Source of the DNA: Pseudobutyrivibrio sp. UBA1225
GTDB lineage: Bacteria; Bacillota; Clostridia; Lachnospirales; Lachnospiraceae
NCBI GenBank assembly: GCA_002309345.1
Contig: DBWZ01000091.1
Location: 107,428 to 171,427 of the forward strand
Reading direction: 5' to 3'
DNA: 64,000 bases
In this document: piece by piece, positions 27,139-36,121 of the stretch
How the letters are laid out: every line of letters begins with the position of its first letter
How positions within the stretch are numbered: position 1 is the first letter of the stretch
The notes under the pieces: generated by a model
The model's input: the letters and a program-made list of their open reading frames with translations, nothing else
Databases searched by the model: none
Told to the model about the DNA's origin: nothing
Program-made: the position numbers and the translations under genes

Positions 27139-27696
27139 ATGATTACAGCCGGTGATTTCAGAAACGGTATGACAATTGAAATGGATAACCAGATATATCA
27201 GGTTATTGAATTCCAGCACGTAAAGCCAGGTAAGGGTGCTGCTTTCGTACGTACAAAGCTTAAGAACATCAAGAACGGTGGTGTTACAGAAACATCTTTC
27301 CGTCCTACAGAAAAGTTCCCAGCTGCACGTATCGATCGCAAGGAGATGCAGTATCTTTACAACGATGGAGAGCTTTACAACTTTATGGATGTTGAAACAT
27401 ATGATCAGGTTGCTCTTACAGCAGATCAGATTGGTGATGCTCTTAAGTTCGTTAAAGAAAACGAAATTGTTAAGATGCTTTCACACAATGGTTCAATCTT
27501 CTCAGTTGAGCCACCAATGTTCGTAGAGCTTCAGATTACAGATACAGAGCCAGGCTTCAAGGGTGATACAGCTACAGGTGCTACAAAGCCAGCTACTGTT
27601 GAAACAGGTGCTTTAGTATACGTTCCACTTTTTGTAGAGAACGGTGAAACAATCAAGATTGATACAAGAACAGGAGAGTATTTATCACGTGTCTAA
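27139..27696 (+). CDS. efp: Elongation factor P
   Basis: A 185-residue EF-P of standard length, which relieves ribosome stalling at polyproline stretches. The KOW-like domain I has '[20 protein letters not shown]' with the conserved loop Lys (PGKGAA). Domains II and III end in the '[11 protein letters not shown]' signature. AAAGGAGG lies upstream of the ATG. No EpmA/EarP modification gene is linked. Confidence 0.98.
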   Translation: MITAGDFRNGMTIEMDNQIYQVIEFQHVKPGKGAAFVRTKLKNIKNGGVTETSFRPTEKFPAARIDRKEMQYLYNDGELYNFMDVETYDQVALTADQIGDALKFVKENEIVKMLSHNGSIFSVEPPMFVELQITDTEPGFKGDTATGATKPATVETGALVYVPLFVENGETIKIDTRTGEYLSRV

Positions 27697-27726
27697 TCAA
27701 CAAGATTAGATCGTAATGGATTGGTT

Positions 27727-27927
27727 ATGGATTATAGAGAATTTCCGCTTTCAGAGCTTTTACAAAATCGAAAGATATTTGCTGTGTTTGATGAAGAGTT
27801 TCAAAAGGGCACATGGCTTGATGCCACTGCGCTCCTAGGAAGCGACAGCACAATCAATCAGCTGTATCGTGATGGCACAGTGCCTCGTGATACGTTGGAC
27901 AGCATTGTGTCTAGACTCTCTAAATAA
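27727..27927 (+). CDS. Small protein of unknown function downstream of efp
   Basis: A 66-residue protein (MDYREFPLSELLQNRKIFAV...), acidic, without membrane helix or cysteine. A TTG two codons earlier is possible, but the ATG at 27727 is preferred. The ribosome binding site is poor, so expression may depend on coupling to efp, whose stop is 30 bases upstream. A strong terminator follows at 27935. I do not recognise the family. A DNA- or protein-binding helical fold would fit the pattern of hydrophobic residues, but this is a guess. Confidence 0.6.
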   Translation: MDYREFPLSELLQNRKIFAVFDEEFQKGTWLDATALLGSDSTINQLYRDGTVPRDTLDSIVSRLSK

Positions 27928-27934
27928 GTCTTCA

Positions 27935-27973
27935 AGGACCTTGGGATTTTCCTGAGGTCCTTTTTCTTTTTGC
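27935..27973 (+). terminator. Terminator of the efp operon
   Basis: AGGACCT pairs with AGGTCCT around an interior that can pair further, followed by TTTTTCTTTTTG. Confidence 0.85.
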
Positions 27974-28135
27974 AAAGCAAAACTCTTTCTTGGTTAATAA
28001 AAAAATAAGCTTTTCTCGAACTTTATAATAAAATCCATTTCAATACTATTTCTTGATATATTTCCTCAATTATTTGCTAGTGGATTAGTGCGGGATTTGC
28101 TATGATGGACATAGAGTAAAAAGGAGGATGTAATA

Positions 28136-29293
28136 ATGAGTACAAATTTTTCAGAGGCAATAAAGTATATTGGATGCAACGACAAGACAATTGATTTGTT
28201 TGAAAGTCAGTATCCAGTGCCAAATGGTGTTTCGTACAATTCTTATGTGATTTTAGATGACAAAATCGCAGTTATGGATACAGCAGATCCACGAGTTACA
28301 GATGAGTGGCTTGCAAATCTTGAAAGAGAGCTTGCAGGGCGTACCCCTGATTATTTGGTGGTATCTCACATGGAGCCAGATCACGCTGGTTCTATCAACG
28401 CTTTCTTGAATAAATACAAGGAAACAGTAGTGGTTGGGAACGCTAAGACATTCCCTATGATGGGACAATTCATGGATGTATCGCTTTTTGATAACCGCAA
28501 GCAGGTGGTTGCTGAGGGTGACACACTCGAGCTTGGAAATCATACCCTTACATTTGTGATGGCACCTATGGTTCACTGGCCAGAGGTAATGGTAGAGTAC
28601 GAATCAACAGAAAAGGTTCTTTTCTCTGCCGATGGTTTTGGAAAGTTCGGTGCACTTGACGTGGATGAGCCTTGGATTGATGAGGCTCGTAGATATTACC
28701 TGAATATTGTTGGTAAGTACGGTGCTTCAGTGCAGGGATTGTTGAAAAAGGCAGCTGCTCTTGATATCAAGACTATCTGTCCACTTCACGGCCCAATTTT
28801 GACAGAAGATTTAGGATATTACATCAACCTTTATGATATATGGAGTAGTTATAAGCCTGAGGAGGAAGGTGTACTTGTTGTTAGCGCATCTATCCATGGC
28901 AACACTAAAATTGCGGCTTTACAGCTGGTTGATAAGCTAAAGGCAGCTGGCGTGAAAACACAGTTTATAGATTTGTGTCGCGACTCATTGTCAGAGGCAG
29001 TAGCACGAGCATTCTATTATGACAAGATGGTTTGCTGTGCAGCAACCTATGACGGTGGACTTTTCCCACCTATGCAGGATTTCTTACACCACTTAACCGC
29101 AAAGGCTTATCAAAATCGCAAGGTGGCCTTCGTTGAAAATGGTACATGGGCACCACAGGCTGCTAAGTGCATGAAAGCAATCCTAGAGCCGATGAAGAAT
29201 CTAGAGTTTGTAGAACCAGTGGTAACAATCAAATCTACGTTAAACGAAGAGAGTTCAGCAAAGCTCGCTGAGTTGGCAGAAGCTCTTAGATAA
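28136..29293 (+). CDS. fprA: Flavodiiron protein (FprA-type flavoprotein)
   Basis: A 385-residue protein with an N-terminal metallo-beta-lactamase diiron domain and a C-terminal flavodoxin domain. Diiron ligands are visible in 'SHMEPDHAGS' (HxExDH), 'PMVHWPEVM', 'FSADGFGKFG' and 'CPLHGPIL'. The FMN-binding loop is 'VSASIHGNTKIAA' (residues ~242-254). The family reduces O2 to water or NO to N2O and protects anaerobes from oxidative or nitrosative stress. It is close to an L-lactate dehydrogenase gene, 21 bases downstream, consistent with a redox-related transcript. Confidence 0.93.
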   Translation: MSTNFSEAIKYIGCNDKTIDLFESQYPVPNGVSYNSYVILDDKIAVMDTADPRVTDEWLANLERELAGRTPDYLVVSHMEPDHAGSINAFLNKYKETVVVGNAKTFPMMGQFMDVSLFDNRKQVVAEGDTLELGNHTLTFVMAPMVHWPEVMVEYESTEKVLFSADGFGKFGALDVDEPWIDEARRYYLNIVGKYGASVQGLLKKAAALDIKTICPLHGPILTEDLGYYINLYDIWSSYKPEEEGVLVVSASIHGNTKIAALQLVDKLKAAGVKTQFIDLCRDSLSEAVARAFYYDKMVCCAATYDGGLFPPMQDFLHHLTAKAYQNRKVAFVENGTWAPQAAKCMKAILEPMKNLEFVEPVVTIKSTLNEESSAKLAELAEALR

Positions 29294-29314
29294 AAATTAG
29301 GGAGGGGTGAACAC

Positions 29315-30268
29315 ATGGCAGTAAAAGTAAATGGTAGAAAGGTGGCAATAATAGGCGCAGGCTTCGTGGGCTCCGCGACTGCGTTTGCGCTGTCTCAAAG
29401 CGGTCTGTTTTCTGAGATGGTGTTGATTGATGCAGATTCCGATAAAGCGGAGGGCGAGGCAATGGACATCTCCCACGGTATTCCATTTACAAAGCCTATG
29501 AAGATATATGCTGGCAACTATGATGACGTGGCAGATGCAGCAATCTGCGTGGTCACAGCTGGTGCAGGTCAAAAGCCAGGTGAGACTCGTCTTGATTTGG
29601 TACATAAGAATGTGGGGATTTTTAAATCAATCATTCCGGAAATATCCAATAGAGGTTTTGATGGAATTCTTCTTATAGTGGCGAATCCAGTAGATGTGCT
29701 TACTTTAGCTGCTTTGAAGCTTTCAGGGCTTCCAGAAAATCGAGTTATCGGTTCTGGAACAGTGCTCGATTCAGCTCGACTTAAAACCGAGCTTGGACAA
29801 CATTTGGGAATAGATAGCCGAAGTGTTCACGCCTTTATCATTGGCGAGCATGGCGACAGTGAAATTGCCGCCTTTTCAAGTGCCAATGTATCAGGAATTC
29901 CTCTGAACACCTTCTGTGAGATGCGCGGTCATTATCAACATGAGGAATCTGAAAAAGCTATCGCTGAGCGTGTGAAGAACGCAGCTTATGAAATTATCAA
30001 GCGAAAGCACGCCACATACTACGGAGTAGCAGTTGCTGTAAAACGTATATGCGAAGTGATTATTCGCGATGAAAAATCTATACTTCCGGTGTCATCTATG
30101 ATGCATGGTGAATACGGCATCGAAGGTGTCTGTCTTTCAATGCCTGCAATCGTAGGCAGTAATGGCCTAGAAAACAAAGTCCCAATCTCCTTGGATGAGG
30201 ATGAAATCCAGGCTCTTCAAGAATCCGCACGCACACTCAAGGAAGTAGTTGATACCTTGGATTTTTAA
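29315..30268 (+). CDS. ldh: L-lactate dehydrogenase
   Basis: A 317-residue NAD-dependent L-LDH that regenerates NAD+ by reducing pyruvate to lactate. The Rossmann motif GAGFVGSATA (residues ~15-24) is followed by the Asp that selects NAD ('LIDADSDKAEGEAMD'). The catalytic His is in 'IGEHGDSEIAAFS' and the substrate-binding region in 'VTAGAGQKPGETRLDL'. 'GQKPGETR' rather than the malate-dehydrogenase pattern supports lactate. A GGGAGGGG site precedes the start and a strong terminator follows the stop. Confidence 0.95.
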   Translation: MAVKVNGRKVAIIGAGFVGSATAFALSQSGLFSEMVLIDADSDKAEGEAMDISHGIPFTKPMKIYAGNYDDVADAAICVVTAGAGQKPGETRLDLVHKNVGIFKSIIPEISNRGFDGILLIVANPVDVLTLAALKLSGLPENRVIGSGTVLDSARLKTELGQHLGIDSRSVHAFIIGEHGDSEIAAFSSANVSGIPLNTFCEMRGHYQHEESEKAIAERVKNAAYEIIKRKHATYYGVAVAVKRICEVIIRDEKSILPVSSMMHGEYGIEGVCLSMPAIVGSNGLENKVPISLDEDEIQALQESARTLKEVVDTLDF

Positions 30269-30275
30269 AAAGTTT

Positions 30276-30304
30276 GAGCTCCCTAGATTTGGGAGCTCTT
30301 TTTT
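30276..30304 (+). terminator. Terminator after ldh
   Basis: A perfect 8-bp stem GAGCTCCC / GGGAGCTC with a 7-base loop, followed by a T-run of six. Confidence 0.92.
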
Positions 30305-30346
30305 CGTCTAATTGAAAAAATATCTCAAGAAATTTAACTAAAAAGC

Positions 30347-30374
30347 TTGACTTGCTCCCCTAATACGGTATCAT
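30347..30374 (+). promoter_or_regulatory. Promoter of the fatty-acid synthesis operon
   Basis: TTGACT and TATCAT are separated by 16 bases. The acpP start codon lies 113 bases downstream; the leader contains an operator-like repeat and a small hairpin (CAGGGC-AAAA-GCCCTG, 30412-30427). Confidence 0.65.
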
Positions 30375-30380
30375 TGTTGA

Positions 30381-30400
30381 TAGTTAAAATAATTTAGCTA
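30381..30400. promoter_or_regulatory. Candidate operator of the MarR-type FAS regulator
   Basis: TAGTTAAA and TTTAGCTA form an 8-4-8 inverted repeat with one mismatch just downstream of the -10 box. Further half-sites occur at 30333-30340 (TTTAACTA) and about 30430 (TTTAACTG). The MarR-family gene at the end of the same operon is the natural candidate to bind here, as FabT does in other Firmicutes. This is inference. Confidence 0.45.
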
Positions 30401-30486
30401 TTTTATGCTGACAGGGCAAAAGCCCTGATTTTAACTGAAAAATCCAAATAGGGAAATAAAAATAGTTATACGAAAAGGAGAACATT

Positions 30487-30711
30487 ATGTTTGAAGTAGT
30501 TAAAGAAGTAATCATCGACACACTTAGCTGTGCAGCAGACAAGGTAACAATGGAGGCAAACCTTTTTGAGGATTTAGGCGCAGATTCACTTGACGCTGTA
30601 GAGCTTTCTCTTGCAGTAGAAGAGAAGACAGGAATCACAATTGAAGAGGATGCTATGACAGAGATGAAGACAGTTGCAGATATCGTTAATTATCTTGAGG
30701 CACATAAGTAA
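30487..30711 (+). CDS. acpP: Acyl carrier protein
   Basis: A 74-residue acidic acyl carrier protein. The phosphopantetheine attachment site is Ser34 in 'LGADSLDAVEL'. It is the first gene of the operon, behind an AAAAGGAGAA site, and accB follows after two bases. It holds the growing acyl chain for all downstream Fab enzymes. Confidence 0.97.
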   Translation: MFEVVKEVIIDTLSCAADKVTMEANLFEDLGADSLDAVELSLAVEEKTGITIEEDAMTEMKTVADIVNYLEAHK

Positions 30712-30713
30712 TC

Positions 30714-31160
30714 ATGGAACTAAGTGAGATTAAGGAATTGTTCAAAGCTTTCGATGAAAGCGGAAGTTCATATTTTGAGATTAAACAGGACGGAGTATCT
30801 CTTAAATTAAAAAAGCCATCTGAGTGTAAAACTCAGGTTGTCACATCAGCGCCTGTTGTAAGCAACATCGAGCAGGCAGCTGCTCCTGTGGCTATCCAGC
30901 CAGTACAGGAAGAAGCAGTTGATGGACATCAGGTAGTGGCACCACTTGTGGGTGTGTTCTACGCTGCTCCATCACCAGATGATGAAGCTTATGTTCAGGT
31001 GGGCGATAAGGTTGAAGCAGGACAAACTCTTTGCCTTATCGAGGCCATGAAGATGATGAGCGAAATTACAGCTCCTAAGGCTGGCGTAATCAAAAAGATT
31101 TACGTCAAGAATCAGGATGTTGTTGGCTTTGAGGATCCTCTGTTTCTCATAGGAGATTAG
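30714..31160 (+). CDS. accB: Acetyl-CoA carboxylase biotin carboxyl carrier protein
   Basis: A 148-residue BCCP. The N-terminal ~35 residues are the family's head segment ('SEIKELFKAFDESGSSYFEI'), a Pro/Ala/Val linker follows, and the C-terminal biotinyl domain carries the EAMKMM motif with biotinylated Lys113. The start is two bases after the acpP stop and accC starts two bases after its own stop. Confidence 0.97.
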   Translation: MELSEIKELFKAFDESGSSYFEIKQDGVSLKLKKPSECKTQVVTSAPVVSNIEQAAAPVAIQPVQEEAVDGHQVVAPLVGVFYAAPSPDDEAYVQVGDKVEAGQTLCLIEAMKMMSEITAPKAGVIKKIYVKNQDVVGFEDPLFLIGD

Positions 31161-31162
31161 TT

Positions 31163-32548
31163 ATGTTTGAAAGAATTTTAATAGCTAATCGTGGTGAAAT
31201 TGCAGTTAGAATAATTCGAGCATGCATGGAGATGAACATTGAGTGCGTGGCTGTTTATTCTACAGCAGATAAAGAATCCTTGCATGTTAAGCTCGCAACT
31301 AGAAGCATTTGTATCGGTGGCCCTAGAGCAGCTGATAGCTATCTAAATATGGATGCTATCATTACAGCAGCTCAGGTTACTGGCTGCGATGCGCTACATC
31401 CAGGCTTTGGTTTCTTGTCAGAGAATTCAGAGTTTGTACGTAAATGCGAAGCGGCTGGAATCACCTTTATCGGACCTACAGCCGATGCTATGGATGCTCT
31501 TGGTAACAAGGCGGCTGCTAGAAAGATTATGGTAAAGGCAGGGGTACCTGTCGTGCCAGGATCTGATGGCCCAGTTGAAAGCTATGCAAAGCTTGAAAAG
31601 ATTGCCAAGAAGATTGGTTATCCTGTTCTTATAAAGGCTAGCGCCGGTGGCGGTGGTCGAGGAATGCGTAGAGTTTATCAGCAAGAGGATTTAAAGAAGC
31701 TTTTCGAAGAGGCAAAGGCAGAGACAATGGCTTGCTTCAATGACGACGAAATGTATGTTGAAAAGCTGATTATCAACCCGAGACATATTGAGTTTCAGAT
31801 TCTTGCAGATGAGCACGGCAACGTAATCCATCTTGGTGAGCGTGATTGCTCGATTCAGCGTAAGAATCAAAAGCTCATAGAAGAAAGCCCTTGTATGTTC
31901 ATCAAGGACGAACTTCGCAAGGCTATGGGTAAGGCTGCAGTTGCTGCAGCGAAGGCTGCTGGATACACAAACGCCGGTACAGTTGAATTTGTTTTGGATG
32001 AAAAGGGACATTTTTATTTCATCGAGATGAATACAAGAATTCAGGTGGAGCATGGCGTTACTGAGGCGGTCACTGGAATTGATTTAATTAAACAGCAGAT
32101 AAGAATTGCTTTCCATGAACCATTAAGAATCAAACAAAAGGATGTACAACTAAACGGACATGCCATTGAATGCAGAATTAATGCAGAAGACCCTGCTAAG
32201 GGATTCATGGCAAACACTGGTACTATTTCTTTCCTCAACTTCCCAGGAGGTCCTGGTGTTAGAGTTGACACACTTTTATATAACGGTTATGAGACAAGTC
32301 CTTTTTATGATTCTATGATGGCAAAGATTATCGTTCATGCACCTACAAGATTGGAGGCTATCCGCAGAATGCGAAGAGCTTTACTTGAGGTTGTAACAGA
32401 TGGAATCACAACAAATGGCGATTTTGATTATCTGCTAATGCATCACCCTGATTTTGTTAAGGGAAAATATAACGTAAGTTTTATCGAAGAACACATGGAT
32501 GAAATCTTGTCATGGGATAAAGCCGTGGATGAGGAGATAAATGGTTAG
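31163..32548 (+). CDS. accC: Acetyl-CoA carboxylase biotin carboxylase subunit
   Basis: A 461-residue ATP-grasp enzyme that carboxylates biotin on AccB. 'ILIANRGEIAVRIIRA' opens the N-terminal domain. The ATP-binding glycine-rich loop is 'KASAGGGGRGMR', and the catalytic region has 'RDCSIQRKNQKLIEE' and 'FYFIEMNTRIQVEH'. It overlaps accD by eight bases, indicating translational coupling. Confidence 0.97.
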   Translation: MFERILIANRGEIAVRIIRACMEMNIECVAVYSTADKESLHVKLATRSICIGGPRAADSYLNMDAIITAAQVTGCDALHPGFGFLSENSEFVRKCEAAGITFIGPTADAMDALGNKAAARKIMVKAGVPVVPGSDGPVESYAKLEKIAKKIGYPVLIKASAGGGGRGMRRVYQQEDLKKLFEEAKAETMACFNDDEMYVEKLIINPRHIEFQILADEHGNVIHLGERDCSIQRKNQKLIEESPCMFIKDELRKAMGKAAVAAAKAAGYTNAGTVEFVLDEKGHFYFIEMNTRIQVEHGVTEAVTGIDLIKQQIRIAFHEPLRIKQKDVQLNGHAIECRINAEDPAKGFMANTGTISFLNFPGGPGVRVDTLLYNGYETSPFYDSMMAKIIVHAPTRLEAIRRMRRALLEVVTDGITTNGDFDYLLMHHPDFVKGKYNVSFIEEHMDEILSWDKAVDEEING

Positions 32549-33317
32549 TGTAGTAGATCAAAGAAAAAGTAAATTTAATAGATACAAGAATTTACGCGAA
32601 AGTTCATCTGGAGCACATGATTCAGCTATCAAGCCTGTTCAGGAGTACTCAGTCAGAAATCGTATAGACGATATTGCTGATGAGGGCACCTTCAAGGAAT
32701 TCAAGATAGAGTTTCCAGAGACTGATCCGCTGCAGTTTGAAGGCTACGTCGACAAAAAAGACGATTTGAGAGCCGAGACAGATTCTCACGATGCTATTAT
32801 TGCTGGAAAGTGCAAGATAGATGGTTTTCCAGCAGTAGTTGCTGTCATGAATAAAAAGTTCATGATGGCTTCTATGGGAATCGAACTTGGTGAAACTGTC
32901 AGCTATGCAGTGGAGTACGCTGAGGCTCATAAGCTTCCATTAATCATTTTTACTGCCAGCGGCGGTGCAAGAATGCAAGAGGGAATCTTAAGCCTTATGC
33001 AGATGGCAAAAACAAGTGCTGTGGTAGAGAAATTCAAACAGAATGGTGGATTGTATATCGCAGTTTTAACACATCCAACAACTGGAGGAGTTTCTGCAAG
33101 CTTTGCCACACTAGGTGATATCACCTTGGCTGAGCCGGGAGCACTTATTGGTTTTGCAGGACCAAGAGTTATAGAGCAGACCATCGGCGAGAAATTGCCT
33201 GATGGCTTCCAACGAGCAGAGTTCCTAGAGGAGCATGGATTCGTTGATGAGATAGTTAAAAGAGAAGACATGAAACAGGTCCTAGGTAAGATTTTGAAGT
33301 TACACTGTGTAAAGTAG
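32541..33317 (+). CDS. accD: Acetyl-CoA carboxylase carboxyltransferase beta subunit, lacking zinc ribbon
   Basis: A 258-residue beta subunit. The crotonase-fold core is intact, including 'MGIELGETVSYAVEYA', 'IIFTASGGARMQEGILSLMQ', 'PTTGGVSASFATLGDI' and 'GFAGPRVIEQTI'. Typical AccD proteins (about 280-300 residues) begin with a four-Cys zinc ribbon; here the ~35 residues before 'RIDDIADEGTFKEF' have no Cys at all. The gene overlaps accC by eight bases, so there is no room for a longer N terminus unless it starts far inside accC. The ribbon is thought to help bind substrate or mRNA in E. coli, so its loss is notable. Confidence 0.94.
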   Translation: MVSVVDQRKSKFNRYKNLRESSSGAHDSAIKPVQEYSVRNRIDDIADEGTFKEFKIEFPETDPLQFEGYVDKKDDLRAETDSHDAIIAGKCKIDGFPAVVAVMNKKFMMASMGIELGETVSYAVEYAEAHKLPLIIFTASGGARMQEGILSLMQMAKTSAVVEKFKQNGGLYIAVLTHPTTGGVSASFATLGDITLAEPGALIGFAGPRVIEQTIGEKLPDGFQRAEFLEEHGFVDEIVKREDMKQVLGKILKLHCVK

Positions 33318-33329
33318 GGAGGGCAGAGT

Positions 33330-34181
33330 ATGAAAGCGATTGAGAGAGTAAACATAGCCCGCGATAAGGACAGACCTAAGATTACAGATTACATCAATAA
33401 CGTATTTACGGATTTCTTCCAGCAAAAGGGAGATTACTTGGGCAAGGAAGATGCAAGTATCTACGGCGGAATAGCTATGTTCCATGGAAGACCAGTCACA
33501 GTACTTGGTCACAGAAAAGGTAAGAACGTAGAAGAAAATGTCACCTGTAATTTTGGTATGCCAGGTCCAGAAGGCTATCGTAAGGCTCTTAGACTTATGA
33601 AGCAGGCTGAAAAGTTTGGCCGACCAATTATTACCTTTGTAGATACACCAGGTGCATATCCTGGACTTGAGGCTGAGATGTATGGTCAGGCTCAGGCAAT
33701 AGCAGGCAATTTAGCTGCCATGAGCACGTTAAAGGTGCCGGTTATTTCAATAGTTACAGGCGAGGGTAGTAGCGGCGGAGCTTTGGGAATTGCAGTAGCT
33801 AACAAAGTTTATATGCTTGAAAATGCTATTTACTCAGTGTTATCTCCTGAGGGGTTTGCATCGATTCTTTGGCATGATAGTGCTAGAAGGGATGAGGCCG
33901 CTGAGGTGATGAAGTTAACAGCAAAGGATCTTTTGGAGTTTGGAGTCATTGATGGAATAATCTCCGAGAGAGGCGTAGGACTTTCTGTAGTCGATGATGC
34001 GGATGTAGCAAATGTTTACGACAGATTATTTGCACGAATCGACAAGCAGATTGCAGCTGCATTGGCAGAGTTTGATGGTATGAAGCCAGAAGAGATTGCT
34101 AAGCAGAGATTTGAAAAGTTTAGGAAGATTGACGAGAGATTCTTGGATAACGAGTCTCTTGCTCAAATGGGAAATGTATAG
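33330..34181 (+). CDS. accA: Acetyl-CoA carboxylase carboxyltransferase alpha subunit
   Basis: A 283-residue alpha subunit that pairs with AccD to transfer carboxylate to acetyl-CoA, giving malonyl-CoA. 'RPVTVLGHRKG', 'FGMPGPEGYRKALRLMKQAEKF', 'TFVDTPGAYPGLEAE', 'VTGEGSSGGALGIAVAN' and 'LSPEGFASILW' are the expected motifs. A GGGAGGG site precedes the ATG. fabH begins on the very next base after its stop. Confidence 0.96.
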   Translation: MKAIERVNIARDKDRPKITDYINNVFTDFFQQKGDYLGKEDASIYGGIAMFHGRPVTVLGHRKGKNVEENVTCNFGMPGPEGYRKALRLMKQAEKFGRPIITFVDTPGAYPGLEAEMYGQAQAIAGNLAAMSTLKVPVISIVTGEGSSGGALGIAVANKVYMLENAIYSVLSPEGFASILWHDSARRDEAAEVMKLTAKDLLEFGVIDGIISERGVGLSVVDDADVANVYDRLFARIDKQIAAALAEFDGMKPEEIAKQRFEKFRKIDERFLDNESLAQMGNV

Positions 34182-35111
34182 ATGACTGGAATAAAGATTA
34201 TAGCAACAGGCGCTTGTGCGCCAAAGAAGGTTGTAACAAACGACGATTTAGCAAAGATAGTTGATACGAGTGACGAATGGATAAGCCAACGTACTGGTAT
34301 GTCAGAAAGACACTATGTATCAGAAAATGAAAATCACACATGGCTTGCAGAGATGGCTGCAAAGCAGGCTCTTGAAAGAGCTGGGATACCTAAAGAGGAA
34401 GTAGGCGTTGTTATTGTTTGTACAGTATCAAGCGATTATTTCTCACCATCTACAGCGTGTTTGATTCAAGGAAGACTTGGCCTTAGCAACGATATAATAG
34501 CTCTTGATGTAGGAGCTGGTTGCTCAGGTTTCATCTTCGGTATGGAGACAATCCGTTCACTGATGATGGCAAGAAAGGCAAAATACGGTTTACTTATTGG
34601 TGCAGAGGTTCTATCTAAAAAGATGGACATGACTGACAGAAGCACTTGTGTACTATTTGGTGACGGTGCGGCAGCTGCAGTTGTTCAGCTTTCAGATTCT
34701 ATGTATGAGTCTGTAATTGGTGTTGACGGTGATGAGGAGATGATTCACATCAAATCACCTGACGGTCTCATATATATGGACGGTCAGGGCACATACAAGT
34801 TTGCCGTTGCAACAGTGCCCAAGGTAGTTGAAAGGGTGGTTAAGCAGGCAGGACTTACATACGATGACATCGACCACTTTATCTTCCATCAGGCAAATCT
34901 GCGAATCATAGAGTCCATTGCAAAAAAGGTGAAGCAGCCAATGGACAAATTCGTAGTAAACATCCAGAAGTATGGTAATACATCCGCGGCCAGCGTCGGT
35001 CTTGCCCTAGAGGAAGCTATGGCAAAGGGCGAGGTTAAGCCAGGAGAAAAGATTCTTATGTGTGCTTTCGGTGCGGGACGCACATGGGGCGCAGTAGTTT
35101 TAGAAATGTAA
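34182..35111 (+). CDS. fabH: 3-oxoacyl-ACP synthase III
   Basis: A 309-residue condensing enzyme that starts fatty-acid synthesis by joining an acyl-CoA primer to malonyl-ACP. The Cys-His-Asn triad is complete: Cys114 in 'DVGAGCSGFIFG', His236 in 'HFIFHQANLRI' and Asn266 in 'KYGNTSAASV'. It directly abuts accA. Confidence 0.97.
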   Translation: MTGIKIIATGACAPKKVVTNDDLAKIVDTSDEWISQRTGMSERHYVSENENHTWLAEMAAKQALERAGIPKEEVGVVIVCTVSSDYFSPSTACLIQGRLGLSNDIIALDVGAGCSGFIFGMETIRSLMMARKAKYGLLIGAEVLSKKMDMTDRSTCVLFGDGAAAAVVQLSDSMYESVIGVDGDEEMIHIKSPDGLIYMDGQGTYKFAVATVPKVVERVVKQAGLTYDDIDHFIFHQANLRIIESIAKKVKQPMDKFVVNIQKYGNTSAASVGLALEEAMAKGEVKPGEKILMCAFGAGRTWGAVVLEM

Positions 35112-35152
35112 AAGTATAGTCGGCGCATTCAGTCGGCAGATAAGAGGTGGAC

Positions 35153-36088
35153 ATGACTTTAAGGGAGTTAACCGGTACAAAATATTCGATAATTCAGGGC
35201 GGTATGGCGAATATCGCAACAGGTGAGTTTGCTGCCGCAGTTTCAAATGCAGGCGGATTGGGCTTGGTAGCCAGTGGTGGAATGAATGCCGAGGCCCTAC
35301 GTGAGCAGATTAAGATTTGCAAGAGTCTTACAGACAAGCCATTCGGTGTAAATCTTATGCTTATGAATCCAGATGTAGATAATATTGCAAAGATGCTTGT
35401 TGAGGAAAAGGTTCAGTTTATCACAACTGGAGCCGGTAATCCTGGCAAGTATATGAAAGATTGGAAGGCAATGGGTGCAAAGGTATTCCCTGTTGTTGCA
35501 TCAGTTGCTTTGGCAAAGATTATGGTTCGTGCAGGTGCAGATGCTGTCATCGCAGAAGGTGGAGAGTCAGGTGGACACGTAGGTGATATGACAACAATGA
35601 CATTGCTTCCACAGGTGGTTGCGGCCGTTGATGTGCCTGTTATTGCAGCAGGTGGTATCGCAAGCGGAAAGCAGGTTGCAGCAGCTATGCTTCTTGGTGC
35701 ATGTGGTGTTCAGGTTGGAACATGTCTTTTAGTATCAGAGGAATGTCCAATCCACGAAAACTACAAGCAAACACTTATCAAGGCAAAGGATAATGCTACA
35801 ACAGTTACTGGTAGAAGTCAGGGTGCTCCTGTTAGAATCATCAAGAATGAGATGGCTCGCGAGTATCTTAAGCTTGAGGCTGAGGGTGCTGACAGAGATA
35901 AGCTTGAGCAGATTACACTTGGTGGACTTCGCCGTGCTGTAAACGATGGAGATATGATTCGCGGTTCAGTTATGGCGGGTCAGGTATGCGGACAGCTGAG
36001 CGCTGTTCGACCAGTGGCTGATATTTTAGAAGAGCTTGATAATGGCGCTAAACAGACACTTAAAGATGCAGCAAATATTGCAATCTAA
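35153..36088 (+). CDS. fabK: FMN-dependent enoyl-ACP reductase II
   Basis: A 311-residue flavoenzyme of the nitronate monooxygenase/FabK family, performing the last reduction of each elongation cycle. 'IIQGGMANIATGEFAAAVSNAGGLGLVASGG' is the family opening (given here in pieces: IIQGGMA, AAVSNAGGLG). 'EGGESGGHVG' and 'PVIAAGGIASGKQV' bind FMN. The ATG at 35153 is preferred to the GTG two codons earlier because AGAGGTGG overlaps that GTG. No FabI-type reductase is present in the window, so this should be the operon's enoyl reductase. Confidence 0.94.
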   Translation: MTLRELTGTKYSIIQGGMANIATGEFAAAVSNAGGLGLVASGGMNAEALREQIKICKSLTDKPFGVNLMLMNPDVDNIAKMLVEEKVQFITTGAGNPGKYMKDWKAMGAKVFPVVASVALAKIMVRAGADAVIAEGGESGGHVGDMTTMTLLPQVVAAVDVPVIAAGGIASGKQVAAAMLLGACGVQVGTCLLVSEECPIHENYKQTLIKAKDNATTVTGRSQGAPVRIIKNEMAREYLKLEAEGADRDKLEQITLGGLRRAVNDGDMIRGSVMAGQVCGQLSAVRPVADILEELDNGAKQTLKDAANIAI

Positions 36089-36121
36089 AAAATAATGAGG
36101 ACAGCTAAGTAAGGAGTATTT

